Source: Rhynchopus sp. YZ270_cl-10 (taxonomy: Eukaryota; Euglenozoa; Diplonemea; Diplonemida; Diplonemidae). From it: a stretch of DNA of 64,000 bases. The stretch lies in NCBI GenBank assembly GCA_964035575.1, contig OZ037876.1, forward strand, positions 372,001 to 436,000. The letters are read 5' to 3'. How positions within the stretch are numbered: position 1 is the stretch's first letter; every line of letters begins with the position of its first letter. Position numbers and translations under genes: made by a program. A model generated the notes under the pieces. The model did no database searches, was not told where the DNA came from, and saw only the letters and a list, made by a program, of their open reading frames with translations. Shown here in pieces: positions 1 through 9,680 of the stretch.

Positions 1-204
1 ATTTTTTGGGCCATTTTATGACCTACTACACCCAATTTTTGGGGGATTTTTTTTTTCTTGGTCAAAAAATAGCGCTTGTTGCCTACTACTGGGTATAGGC
101 TTGTTCAGAGGTGTGTATTTGGTGTACCCAGACATGGTCAAAACACATGAATTTTGCGTTTTTTTGCATTTTTAGGTTCTCGACCAACCAGGGGGCGACC
201 AATT

Positions 205-330
205 TGGGTACTGGGTACTGGGTACTGGGTACTGGGTACTGGGTACTGGGTACTGGGTACTGGGTACTGGGTACTGGGTACTGGGTACTGGGTACTGGGT
301 ACTGGGTACTGGGTACTGGGTACTGGGTAC
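205..330. repeat. Heptamer satellite (TGGGTAC)x18
   Basis: Eighteen uninterrupted copies of TGGGTAC span 126 bp. The open frames through it (WVLGTGY-type peptides) are by-products of the repeat and not genes. The same GGGTAC core recurs in the octamer satellite near 4.2 kb and in a two-copy tract near 3.73 kb. Confidence 0.97.
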
Positions 331-331
331 C

Positions 332-1054
332 AAGAGAAGGCAGCTTGACAGCAGCGAAGGCGGAGGCTACGGGGAAGACAAGGTATGTAAATGTTTAACT
401 TTCAGTTACTTGTGTAGATGCAAACAACACACCCAGTGGTTTGCAGCATTTTATTTTCTTGTGTGCTTTCTCTTCTTTGAATCGAAAGTATGTGAACCTT
501 ATTACATCATGATACAATGCAACGAGGCCGAAACAGCCTCACTAAGGCCTCTGAAAATAAATGTTCAGACTTGGCACTTACTTATGTTTAGGTGCGCCTC
601 AACCACACGCTTGAATATATTTAATTTGCCACACCTCAGATAGATTTTCCAGATATGCCTATGTTCAGGTGTTCCAGGCCTCGTCACAAATAGACAAAAA
701 AACAAAAGCCAAAACAACAGAGAGAGAGCCAACAATTTTTTATCTCACTTGTGTAATAATGTTTAGCCGCGTTTTCGAAATTCCTTCCTGGAGATTACAC
801 AAAATACAGTAGACATTATCTCCGCACACAAAGAACAAAACAAAACCCATGCCGAGAGTAGGCGCAAAAGCAATGTGGAGGAGATCTGCGCATGCAACCA
901 AAAGGGTTGCAGTCATAGGACTTCGAGGAACTGTTCACCATACCCAACCTTGACGCCCCGTACTAGGTGGTCATACATCATTTGTCAAATATACTGTAGG
1001 AATTTCGAAAACGCAGCACAACATTATTGCCCGTGAGATAATAACTATTTATTC
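332..1054. other. Intergenic, no gene seen
   Basis: AT-rich DNA with only short spurious frames. I see no conserved protein, no RNA gene and no strong repeat. Confidence 0.5.
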
Positions 1055-1202
1055 GAGTGAAATAAGAACTATTTTATTTCACGCGCCACTAAAAAGGTGC
1101 CCGAGTGCGTTATTTCCCGAGCGAAGCGAGGGGAATAAGAGTGAGAGAGTCACGAGGGTGCCTTTTTAGTGGCAAGTGCAAGAAAATGTTCTTATTTCAC
1201 TC
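1055..1202. repeat. Nested foldback (inverted repeat)
   Basis: Outer arms GAGTGAAATAAGAAC (1055-1069) and GTTCTTATTTCACTC (1188-1202) are exact reverse complements. Inner arms GCCACTAAAAAGGTGCCC (1085-1102) and GGGTGCCTTTTTAGTGGC (1156-1173) are a perfect 18-bp inverted repeat. A third, weaker stem lies around a CGAGCGAAGCGAG core near 1117-1130. The motif TGAAATAA recurs on both strands throughout 1.0-1.8 kb, so this looks like the edge of a foldback-type element. Confidence 0.8.
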
Positions 1203-1204
1203 AA

Positions 1205-1635
1205 TATGTAATTTTATTCCACAAGTGAAAAACGTATTTATAGGTGTAAACAGTGGAACGTTGAGCCCACGCTCCACCCCTCACACCACCACACTTCAAA
1301 TTACAGATTATTTATTGCCTCTTACACACATGCCTAAACCCACGCGCAAGTTTGCGGAGATGGAGGATGCATATGACAACTTGTTCGACGACATGAACAG
1401 TGGTGTGCAGTACAGGAAAACATGGGACGATTTCCTCCGTTTCAACAGACTTTCAGGAGCGAACGAGCCCAGGGAAGAACACGTCGTGTCCTTCAGATCA
1501 CTCCGTGATCTTTTATTTCACTCCCCCACCCAATCCTTCACGATTTGCGTGAAATAAAACGTGAAATAAAACGAATCTTATTTCACTCACTTTTTCACCT
1601 GTTTACGTTTTTCACGCGTGGTATAAAATTACGTA
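1205..1635 (+). mobile_element. Fossil element with recombinase-like fragment, copy 1
   Basis: Imperfect inverted arms at about 1205-1236 and 1604-1635 (shared cores GTAATTTTAT and GTGAAAAACGTA) flank a plus-strand open stretch at 1330-1557. Its peptide contains RKTWDDFLRF followed by NRL. That pattern resembles the N-terminal helical, SAM-like core-binding domain of tyrosine recombinases (Crypton or DIRS type), but no catalytic domain is visible. A related peptide lies on the opposite strand near 2.1 kb, which supports a repeated mobile element. It is partial and looks like a fossil. The family call is inference. Confidence 0.4.
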
Positions 1636-1798
1636 TCGAAAACTAAAGTGAACATTATTTAACTGATGGGTGATTCACAAACTGGAATACGTGATACCCA
1701 CTCTATTCGTGAAGTTGAGCCCCAGTTTGAGTCACCCACCACCTCGTGAAATAATGTTCACTTTATTTCATGAGATAATAATTATCTAACTCAGTGAA

Positions 1799-2653
1799 AT
1801 AAAACTCGTGTAATTTTGCAGATTATATGCCCTTTGTGTCACTCAATTGTAACCGAGAATGTAAGGCAGTGAGTATTTGATCTGCCCTTTATGTCGCGAA
1901 ATACTATGTTTGGTGTTTTGACGTCTTCCAAGCAGATGGATATTCCCTCACTTGCACGCAATCTACCGAGGAACCGACTGCCTTTCTCAAAAGCCAGTAC
2001 ATGTCGGGGTGTCGAGGTCCGTGTCAATACAAAGCGGACCAAGTCGCTCGAGGTTTGAAAACCGCAAGAACTCGTCCCATTTCTTCTTGTACACCTCCTT
2101 GCTTCTCATACCCGCTGAGACTTGGTATCCGTAAGTGTCATACATCCTGTCCTTCTTCGTTTTGGCAGTGTTTGAGGGGAGTGATGAAAAAGTTCTTTTT
2201 TTTACTGAGTGATTTTTTTAACCAAAAGAAAACCGACGCAGGAGCTTTTCTGGAACTGTTTTATTCTCCCCACCCCAACAACATCACATTTCAGAAAAAC
2301 ATTGTTTTTTCGTTTTTGTTCACTTTCTTTTCTTCTCCCTCACACCTGTTTGCTGTGAATTAAATTTTTTCGTTTCGGCCTGGTCGCAAACGCGAGTTTT
2401 CCTGGAAGCGCAGGAAAAATGACTGGGGAGTGTTGGTGGCTCCGTGACGCCACAGAGCCGGCACACTCGTTGAGTGCCTCACAAAACCTCAAATTTATTC
2501 CGCTTTGATTTCATTTATTGTCTTCACGCTTTATCGTTGTTGTTGGGTTGGGAAATAATATTTCATTCTCCCATACATTCTCGGTTACAATTGAGTGACA
2601 AAGGGCACATTATCACCCACCTTTGTGGGAATTCAAAATTACACGAGTTTTAT
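1799..2653 (-). mobile_element. Fossil element with recombinase-like fragment, copy 2
   Basis: Inverted arms at 1799-1863 and 2574-2653 share ATAAAACTCGTGTAATTTTG and TCACTCAATTGTAACCGAG. Between them the minus strand at about 1985-2170 encodes a peptide with KKKWDEFLRFSNL, alignable with RKTWDDFLRFNRL of copy 1. Two related peptides on opposite strands, each inside its own inverted repeats, indicate copies of one element. It is degraded. I assign it only tentatively to the tyrosine-recombinase group. Confidence 0.4.
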
Positions 2654-4135
2654 CCCCTTTTTTTACCACATTAACCTCACCTTTCCCGATAACTGCGTTT
2701 CTACACCCTACATTTCATTCATTAATCACACTCCACATTTACACTCATCACAGGATCGTGAAATCTGAACTGCATCTGCGATTGTGATGAGAAGCCTCGC
2801 CGCGTCTCCGACATTCAGCAACTCAAAATCCAAAGAGTATCACCCGCATCAATCCATTCTGAGTTTGCGGACTAAGATCTGGGGTGGAAGGGGGATGGGT
2901 ACACTTTGTCAGTCACTGCTATTGCCATTTAACCCAGGGAGCATAGCTAGTGCAAGAAATTCGACTTTGGAAACCTTCCGGAAAGTCTGTCCTCTGCTTG
3001 CGGAGGACGAGGCACAAGAAAATATTGCGTTCCCCCAGAAAACCAGTGCACATTTCACACTCCTTGTGGGTGGTCTTGTTGCCTTTTTGTCACAGTAATT
3101 TTGGCCCAGGCATGCTCTTGAAGCATGACAATTTAGTGTGTATGGGGCAGGGTGTTGTTTTGTTCTGAATTCTCTTTGTTATAACATCTAAGTCAATCGC
3201 GGGTGGTGGTTTGTGTAGCGTGAGGCACTCTTTTTAACAAACTTCCTGCGGCTGCTAAAGCGTTATTTCTTCGGATTTAACAACGTACAGCGTAACATAG
3301 TGGATTCGCCTGGTCGACACAACCTTTGATAGATATGGGATAACCAACCCCCTTCGACCCCTCGTGGGTTCACTAAACAAGCCCTCGTGGTAGTTAAACG
3401 CGATTGACATTTACATTCCTAGAGATGAAAGAACAAGACAACACTTCTGTACCCGCGCATCAAAATTGTGGAAAACTTTGCACCCCAAACACCCTCAACA
3501 ACGCCCGCCAAAAGGCGCCCCTTGTTGCTGGGAGTTGGTTCTCATGTTTGATACCTGCACAGCGGGCATTCCTCTGAGTCCAACGCATGTTTGGCCTGTC
3601 TGCGGCGTTGTACTTCAGGTGCACGAAGACAGGGTCTGGTGGTAAATTTTGCGTAGTGTCGCATTCCCTCATGTGTGGGTCACTCACACTTGGCGGTCAT
3701 GTGCCACTGCGTGGGTCTGGGAATTTGGGTACCTGGGTACAGGAAATTTGTTGTGGAAGACATCAACCACCATGCATTGAGGAGGGTAAGACAGTGTTCG
3801 CAGTTTCTACCTGATAGCATTACAACATTTAACTTCTCCACGGGGGTCTTGGGCCGTTCACTCGGTTCTACCTTGACTACCGGAAGATATTCTTGAGGCC
3901 TTTCTGGTCTCTAGAATATCCGGTCTTCCCGAACGGAGGCACACTTTGTGTGTTACTACGACCTGGCAATTTCCAGCAGTAGGTTAAGTAATCTTTCTTG
4001 TAAATTGTTGGATCATTATCTCCTCAGTGCATGAATGCCCCACGTGACTGGACACTTTTGTGTTTGTCATGTGGAGCTGTGGTTGCTCTTTCACGACTTT
4101 TTTCCTGTTCCTGGGTACCTGTTCCTGGACCTGGA
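2654..4135. other. Intergenic, no gene supported
   Basis: Only short frames are present. A 75-codon minus-strand frame (3460-3687) and a 104-codon plus-strand frame (2784-3098) have no recognisable motif or splice context. A short TTTGGGTACCTGGGTAC tract near 3724-3740 echoes the octamer satellite. Confidence 0.5.
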
Positions 4136-4271
4136 CCTGGGTACCTGGGTACCTGGGTACCTGGGTACCTGGGTACCTGGGTACCTGGGTACCTGGGTAC
4201 CTGGGTACCTGGGTACCTGGGTACCTGGGTACCTGGGTACCTGGGCACCTGGGTACCTGGGCACCTGGGTG
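4136..4271. repeat. Octamer satellite (CCTGGGTA)n
   Basis: About 16 copies of an 8-bp unit CCTGGGTA/CTGGGTAC, with two G-for-T variants (GGGCACC) near the right end. Each junction is a GGTACC palindrome. It shares GGGTAC with the heptamer satellite at 205-330. Confidence 0.95.
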
Positions 4272-4277
4272 TGCCTG

Positions 4278-4410
4278 TCGGACCCCAGGGTCCGGCAGTC
4301 GGACTCAGGGGTCCGACTGTGAGTCCGACAGTCGGACCCCTGAGTCCGACTGTCGGACTCAGGGGGTCCGACTGTCGGACCCCCTCGGACTCCGACAAAA
4401 GGGTCCGACA
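4278..4410. repeat. GTCCGAC palindrome cluster
   Basis: Repeated self-complementary units such as GTCCGACAGTCGGAC (4323-4337) and GAGTCCGACTGTCGGACTC (4342-4360) lie next to each other. A longer inverted pair of 20 bp lies at 4298-4317 and 4331-4350. The cluster abuts the octamer satellite directly. Confidence 0.9.
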
Positions 4411-4477
4411 TTTCCAGGACAGACTGCACCGTGAATGCTACAAAAAAAAATATTCTGAGACAAAAATATAACAAAAG

Positions 4478-4517
4478 GTAAAGATGAACCCAAATCCTGT
4501 GTTTAGTCATCTCTACA
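4478..4517 (+). repeat. Family A hairpin element
   Basis: The copy nearest the left end of the array. AAGATGA at the left pairs with TCATCT at the right, and GTTTAG is retained in the 3' arm. See the finding on family A. Confidence 0.55.
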
Positions 4518-4661
4518 GAAATAAAACAAAATGGAATTAGGCAAGAAAAATCTAAAGCGCAAACAATTTTAACATCAAGATCTGATACAAAGGCTGTACA
4601 AAAAAACACCTCTGCGGAGGCCTGGCATATAAAAGAGCGTTTGATAATGTGCAGACACTAC

Positions 4662-4697
4662 AAGGCGGATGGCAGGCACGTACCTGCCATCCGCCTT
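4662..4697 (-). promoter_or_regulatory. 15-bp perfect hairpin just past a stop codon
   Basis: Arms AAGGCGGATGGCAGG and CCTGCCATCCGCCTT are exact reverse complements around the 6-nt loop CACGTA. On the gene's strand it begins 9 nt after the TGA of the CDS at 4707-5930, so it would be in the 3' UTR. It could be an mRNA-end or processing signal. It could also be a small insertion footprint. Confidence 0.7.
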
Positions 4698-4706
4698 GAG
4701 AGAACT

Positions 4707-5930
4707 TCAATCCGTGAACATATGGGGTGTCAAGGTTCCTCTGGGAGGCGACAGCTTCACATTGGACGGTGTCACGAAGGCAGCGCTACCACTTGTTGAG
4801 TCCCATCTTCGCGAACGCTCTCTTGGCAGGCTGAGGTGTGAGCTGCGCCGTTCTGGCCCTTTGTTCAGAAGGTCACGCACCTCCTGTTGCAGCGAGCCTT
4901 CTCTGTGGAAGCCGCATGCGGGTGGGAACCTCCGGTCATATGCATGCCTGTGGTCGTGCTCACAGTACGCAAGCGAGTCGTGGGGGCCATGCGACGCATC
5001 ACCATGTTCGCTTGCAGCCTGCGTCGACGACCCTTGGGTGTGGGTGGGGTGCATGGTTTCCCTGCGACGCTCAAAGTGTTCCACCTCTACATACTGCGGT
5101 CGCGCACTGAGTTTGCTTGACACAGATTCTGCTGGAGAGCTGGGTCTCGTGTCTGGTTTCGTTTCGGGCACTGTCGGGGGTGGAGAAGGTGGCGGCTGCG
5201 GCTTCGGTTCTGGCTCTGGGATCGGGGCTGGTGGTGCGTGGACGACCAGCGCCGGCTGTGGTGGGTGTTCCACACTCAGCGCGCCTTGCTGTGCAACGAG
5301 AAGGTTGTAGCGTGCTTCGGCTTCGCCAAGGAAGTTGCGCTCCTCTGTGACCTGTGTGGCGTAGGGTGCAGTGCTGCCGGGGAGGCGCTGCAGGCAGTGG
5401 TGTCCTGCACGAGCGTTGTTGTAGTTTGCTTTGCGAATCGCGATTTGCAGTTCATCGAAAGTGTCGATGTTGTGCTTCACACCGCTTTCGTCGAAGATCT
5501 GTACCAACTCCTCTACGGCACGCGCTGTGACGGAAACCCCTCGGTCCAGTTCCCGGAAGTAAAGAAAAAGGCCTGTGGTGTCGCGTTTCAACTCTGCGGT
5601 GGTGAAGACAGGACGCCACCATTCGCCCTTCACTTTGTACCGGCAGCCGCCGCCGACGACTGCAGAAAAGGAAAGTTTTTCGCCGTCGACAGGGTCTAGA
5701 TAACATATGCGTGGGCCACAGAATTCGTGCTGATCTCGTGGCGGGCTGGCACGTCGCATGCCGTGTGCGTCGCGGAGCTTGTTCATTGAGGCGTATTCCC
5801 GTTGTGACATAGAACCCAAATCGAGTGAGTGTGCTTCATCATAGGTGTAGCGTCGGTGCGTCCCATCTAAGGTATCGTATTTGCGCTGTTTCCTCCCCCT
5901 CGGGCAGGTGGCAGGCTGACCACCAACCAT
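4707..5930 (-). CDS. Unrecognised 407-aa protein with Pro-rich linker
   Basis: I do not recognise this protein. The N-terminal half (about residues 50-210) looks folded: charged, with VVGGGCRYKVKGEWW near residue 90 and an aromatic-rich stretch LFLYFRELDRG. A proline-rich linker follows at about 230-275 (PEPEPKPQPPPSPPP), then a His/Arg/Ser-rich tail with no signal peptide or membrane segment. The ATG at 5930 is chosen because a long pyrimidine tract ending in CAACAG lies 27 nt upstream, a good trans-splice acceptor. The predicted leader contains a two-codon upstream frame (ATG CAA TAA). The next gene upstream ends only 92 nt away, the tightest junction in the window. GC content and codon use match the neighbours, so a real gene is likely. 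Confidence 0.75.
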   Translation of the reverse strand: MVGGQPATCPRGRKQRKYDTLDGTHRRYTYDEAHSLDLGSMSQREYASMNKLRDAHGMRRASPPRDQHEFCGPRICYLDPVDGEKLSFSAVVGGGCRYKVKGEWWRPVFTTAELKRDTTGLFLYFRELDRGVSVTARAVEELVQIFDESGVKHNIDTFDELQIAIRKANYNNARAGHHCLQRLPGSTAPYATQVTEERNFLGEAEARYNLLVAQQGALSVEHPPQPALVVHAPPAPIPEPEPKPQPPPSPPPTVPETKPDTRPSSPAESVSSKLSARPQYVEVEHFERRRETMHPTHTQGSSTQAASEHGDASHGPHDSLAYCEHDHRHAYDRRFPPACGFHREGSLQQEVRDLLNKGPERRSSHLSLPRERSRRWDSTSGSAAFVTPSNVKLSPPRGTLTPHMFTD

Positions 5931-5957
5931 TGTTCAGTTTGTGTTATTGCATATTCC

Positions 5958-5992
5958 CTGTTGTATGAGTTGAGAGGAAAGGGGGGGAATGA
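5958..5992 (-). promoter_or_regulatory. Predicted trans-splice acceptor of the 4707-5930 gene
   Basis: On the minus strand, a tract of T and C (TTCCCCCCCTTTCCTCTC) leads into ACTCATACAACAG, with AG at 5958-5959 and the ATG 27 nt downstream. In a 92-nt intergenic space this is most simply a spliced-leader addition site. A cis-intron would need an exon inside the neighbouring gene's 3' UTR. Confidence 0.6.
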
Positions 5993-6022
5993 CAAAAAAA
6001 AAATCAGGGAGTCCGCCGTTTT

Positions 6023-6928
6023 TTAGACACGAAACGAATGGTGCTCTGGAATCGCACACCACTCTGCGGGGCGGAGGCCGTCTCTTTTGAGGATGTGTTC
6101 AGAGTGTTTGCCACAGCTGCTTCTGTAGGCTACCCCGAAGGCTTGTGTATTGTAGAAAGCAGAAAGGTCGAAGCTGTCCTTTCCCTTAAGAATGATACCA
6201 CCACAAGGTGACTGATGCTTTGCAATGAAAGCCGCAATCCGATCCCGTTGTCCTTGAACATCAGCTTCAAAACTGAGACGTGCCGCAAGCAATTCCTTCA
6301 TGGCGTCTTCTCCACGCCCCGACAGCGCTACGGCACCCCCTTCGCAAGCCCAGGCTCCTGCACCAGGCATACCCGCCTCCCCTACCCGACCTCGCACCTT
6401 CCCTGCAAACCCACCACTGCTAACCGCGGAGACATATACATCGTCACATCCGATCACCACACCGACAGTATCAGATTCTCCTCGGTCTAATCGGGGTTCC
6501 GTTTTTTCTTCTTTTTTTTCTTTTGCTAACCCTCCGGACACCATAACAGGGCTGGGGGATGCATCCGGGAATGCGTTTTTCCTTGCCAATGAGGCGGCTT
6601 CTTTGATAGGATGCGTGGATTCTGTAGAACAGACACACCCGAGGGATCCGTTGCTCGTTATGATGGTTGCATCGCCTCGTTGAGTGGAATCTTCGTCACG
6701 GTTGCTCCCTTTGCCTGCATTGACCGCACCGCTCGCCTCAAGAAGCGTCAACGCTGTTTCTGCTGCGGTAATCACCTTCCCCTCCACGTCACCCTCAGCG
6801 CGATCCACAGAGTCACCAAGACACCCTGCCGCTTCGTTGCAGGCTGCTTCCATAACATCCTTCAACCTCTCCCCTTGCGCACTACCAGGCGCAGCACCGA
6901 CCCCAATGTGCACTCCAATAAACCACAT
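6023..6928 (-). CDS. TASP1: Taspase/asparaginase-like Thr hydrolase (Ntn)
   Basis: A 301-aa protein of the type-2 asparaginase/threonine aspartase family, made as an inactive precursor that cleaves itself before a Thr. The N-terminal strand MWFIGVHIGVGAAPGS matches the family start. Then come LLEASGAVNAGKGSN (about 63-77) and GDATIITSNGSLGCV. The predicted nucleophile is Thr154 in GESDTVGVV, followed by the family motif SSGGFAGKVRGRVGEAG with GAGAWA after it. The wording is closer to taspase-1 than to lysosomal aspartylglucosaminidase, and no signal peptide is present. The start is the ATG at 6928: the frame continues upstream to 7000 only through a TTG. Human taspase-1 (about 420 aa) is longer. 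A protease role, rather than an asparaginase role, is inferred from similarity. Confidence 0.8.
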   Translation of the reverse strand: MWFIGVHIGVGAAPGSAQGERLKDVMEAACNEAAGCLGDSVDRAEGDVEGKVITAAETALTLLEASGAVNAGKGSNRDEDSTQRGDATIITSNGSLGCVCSTESTHPIKEAASLARKNAFPDASPSPVMVSGGLAKEKKEEKTEPRLDRGESDTVGVVIGCDDVYVSAVSSGGFAGKVRGRVGEAGMPGAGAWACEGGAVALSGRGEDAMKELLAARLSFEADVQGQRDRIAAFIAKHQSPCGGIILKGKDSFDLSAFYNTQAFGVAYRSSCGKHSEHILKRDGLRPAEWCAIPEHHSFRV

Positions 6929-8065
6929 ATCTTTATCTTCTAAGGTATTGCGACCCCTTTTGAAATAAACCTCGCTAAGGTGCTCTGATGTGAGTCTCAA
7001 AAAATTATAGGGTTGGCGTTGACAAAATGAGAGAGAGGGAGGAGGAGGAGGAGGGAGGAATTGAACAAAAAAAGAGAGGGGTTGAAAAGGAGAGGGTTGG
7101 AGAATAGAGGAAAGAAGGGGAGAAAATGGTTCTTTTTTTGTGCTTAGCGTCGTTTTTTTTTAAAAGCATTTTTTTTTTTTTGAACAATAAACGTGGAGCC
7201 ACGCGGAAAAAGGTACTACACGCCTTCATTTTTTTTTCAGTTTATTCATTTTTTTTGCTGGTATCCTTTCTTGCTTGTCTTTTTTGTTTTCTTTATCTAC
7301 GAGGATATCCCTTCAGTGAACCGTTATGGGACCCTCCCCCTTCGCTCTGCCTCTATAGACAGTCGTGGCTAGCGTTTTTTGTCATGTTTGTCTGCAGCAT
7401 ACAAGAATGAAGAGAGACTTCTGTTGTCAAATTTTGGCGTCTATTTCTCAAGAGCTTAGGGTATTGTTCTACTCTTGTGGGTTGCCGTTAAACGGCAGCG
7501 CCTCCCCTACCATTTACCTTTGGTTTTCGAGGGGACTACATAAGGCATTATGCCTTCAATTTCTTCTTTTTTTTGGTTCCAAAACTGGAAAAAAAATGGT
7601 TGTTCTTTGGTAAGGGAAACAGGGAGGGAGAGAGACGGGATACAAACAAAAAAAAAAATGGCTACGGAATGGTAAGGGAGCTTTGAGGGGAGAAAATTTT
7701 GGGGGAGAGAGAGAAAAAAGACAGAACAAAAGTCCTTTTTTGTTTTGTTTGAAATATATGCATATAAAAAATGCTGTTTTGTCAGGTTTGTTGGTAACAC
7801 TAAGCATCGCTGTGCTCAGTCACCTTGAAGAAGAAAAAACTTAAAAAAAGGAAGTTTGAACAACTGCTGCACCTTTGAAAAGTACACAAAATACAACTTG
7901 GGCAAAAAAAAAAAAAAATGGGAAAATATTGGAAAAAACGTATACAAGCGTAGAAGTACAGACTCTTCTGTGAAACACACCACATTACCCCCCTCACCCC
8001 TGCAGATTCTTATCAGCACAGACCCCTCCCACCAGACGACAAATTTCCCCCTTTTTTTTGTTTTG

Positions 8066-8108
8066 AAGTAGTGTAGACACCCCGAGGGTTCGGTTCGCGA
8101 TACTTTTC
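8066..8108 (+). repeat. Family B motif (AGTGTAGACACCCC...)
   Basis: GTAGTGTAGACACCCC continues as GAGGGTTCGG and ends in GATACTTTT. Related copies lie at 9797-9848 and 14919-14960. The ends AGTGTAG and CTATACT of the other copies can pair with one G-T wobble. Confidence 0.5.
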
Positions 8109-8177
8109 TTTGGTCCTTTCTTTCCTCCAAGAGGGAAGAGTTTAAAAGAAAGAACATTTCGTGCGAAAGAAGAAAAA

Positions 8178-8216
8178 AGTTTTGTATGAATCTAAACCTC
8201 CCGTGTTTAGTCCTAA
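8178..8216 (+). repeat. Family A hairpin element
   Basis: CTAAAC, loop CTCCCGT, GTTTAG. Compared with the commonest form (CTAAGC/GCTTAG), both arms have changed together, so pairing is kept. Confidence 0.6.
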
Positions 8217-8758
8217 TAAAAACTTGAAAGATGAGGAACAGACCCAGGGGGTGCACACACACCACAAGAACCCTATTTTTTTTTTTTTCAAATTTAAATT
8301 TCTGAAATTTTTGGTAAATAATTCCCACAAGATAATGTAGTTAGTAAAGTGTCGATACCCCACCCTCCACTCACTGCAATCCTTCTTTATATAACAAAGA
8401 AGTGGAGGACCCCACCTCCGACTGACCCAAGTATGACAGCCCCCAGATGAAATCAAAGAAAGGTGAAGGTTTAAACTTGAAAAAGGCGTAAAAAAAGAGA
8501 GAAAAAATCCCTGAAAAAAAACTCAGGTTTCCAAAGAAATTTTGAAGAAAAAAGGAAAATTTATCTTTTCTAATAGCACACATCATCGCACACCCCCTCA
8601 TAAAAAAAGGCCTTCTTTTCGGGAAAATTTTTGCTCAAAAAGAAATATTCCAAAAACCATGGAATCGTTTTTTCCCCCCCGCCCCCGCCGCCCCGTCCCC
8701 GTCCACTTCTTACAAAGCAAAGGAAAATTTGAGATGATGAATATAACTCACATTCATA

Positions 8759-8940
8759 CACGGTGGCCAGTTTGACGTGGGAGAGCGTCAAAAGTGGACG
8801 AAAATACAGGTTTGTAATTGCTCTCCCGCGGGAAGGCGTCTGGGAGAGCGTCTCCACACCCAATGGCTACCAGATAGCGTACGCTCTCCCAAAAAAACGT
8901 CAAGTTTTTTGAAGCTCTCCCACTTAAACTGGCCACCGTG
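8759..8940. mobile_element. 182-bp MITE with TA target duplication
   Basis: Terminal inverted repeats CACGGTGGCCAGTTT (8759-8773) and AAACTGGCCACCGTG (8926-8940) are perfect and are flanked on both sides by TA. The pairing resumes inside as GTGGGAGAGC / GCTCTCCCAC. GGGAGAGCGT or its complement occurs about five times within, so the whole element can fold. It has no coding capacity. A TA duplication with CAC...GTG ends suggests mobilisation by a Tc1/mariner-type transposase. The superfamily is inference. Confidence 0.8.
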
Positions 8941-9644
8941 TACACATCTTAAAAAAGACAGTGGAGATTGCATAGGTGGTTACTACACTATTCCAACAAT
9001 TTTTTTAAAAAAGAAATAGAAACTTAATACTCATCACAATAAAACCCCTGGGAGAGAGGTTGTGGTGAAACGCACACACCTCGACCTGTTTGGTGAGGAG
9101 TAGCTCTGCATCGCGGTTTGTCCCCAGAACCGCAAAAGTGTGTTCAAAATGCTTTGTTTCTATTTCCTCCTTCATTTCATGAGGTGACAAAAAAAAAAAA
9201 GAATTGACAGGAGGCCTGAACCTCTTTCTGTGATAACCTGAAATATCAAAAAAACCTTTTTTTTTGGGGGGGGGGCTGTTTGCCTATCGATCGTTCGGGG
9301 TTGTTTTTTGTTTCTTTTTTTTTTGAGTATCAGTTTTTTTTTAACGAATATGTGTAGTTGACAACTGACACACATTCCAAAAAAATCTTGTTCAAATAAA
9401 AAAATAGGGCACTTTTCTGGGGCCAGCAAAACCTACCAAAAGGGGAAGAAAAAAAAAAGGAATAAACTGGAAGAAAGGGAGAACACGGTGTGACTCTCAA
9501 TTTGGTCTAAAAAAAAAAACGAGAAAGGGTTGGTCAGATCTTAAGAGCCTACTGAGCTTCGTTGCTTCACCAAAAAAAAGGGTGAAGTTTGCCCGCATAC
9601 CGACCTCCGTACAGATGGAGGCATAATCAAAACAAAATGGTTCT

Positions 9645-9680
9645 TCAAATACAAAAGCCCTCTCGTGACAGTGTACCTAA
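9645..9680 (+). repeat. Family F motif
   Basis: AAATACAAAAGCCCTCTCG followed by TGACAGTGTACCT. A close copy lies at 15551-15590, and weaker ones at 15444-15466 and 27676-27700. Confidence 0.45.

Noticed and set aside
111-398. Plus-strand frames through the heptamer satellite
   Set aside because: Repeat by-product, as above.
2784-3168. Cys-containing frames on both strands, considered as transposase zinc-ribbon fragments
   Set aside because: No consistent motif and no related copy in the window.
3460-3687. Minus-strand 75-codon frame, considered as a transposase C-terminus with a zinc motif
   Set aside because: The Cys/His spacing does not fit a known pattern and other frames are no better. 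Left unassigned.
6929-7000. Upstream extension of the taspase-like frame to 7000
   Set aside because: The first codon there is TTG. The family's N-terminal strand begins at the ATG at 6928.
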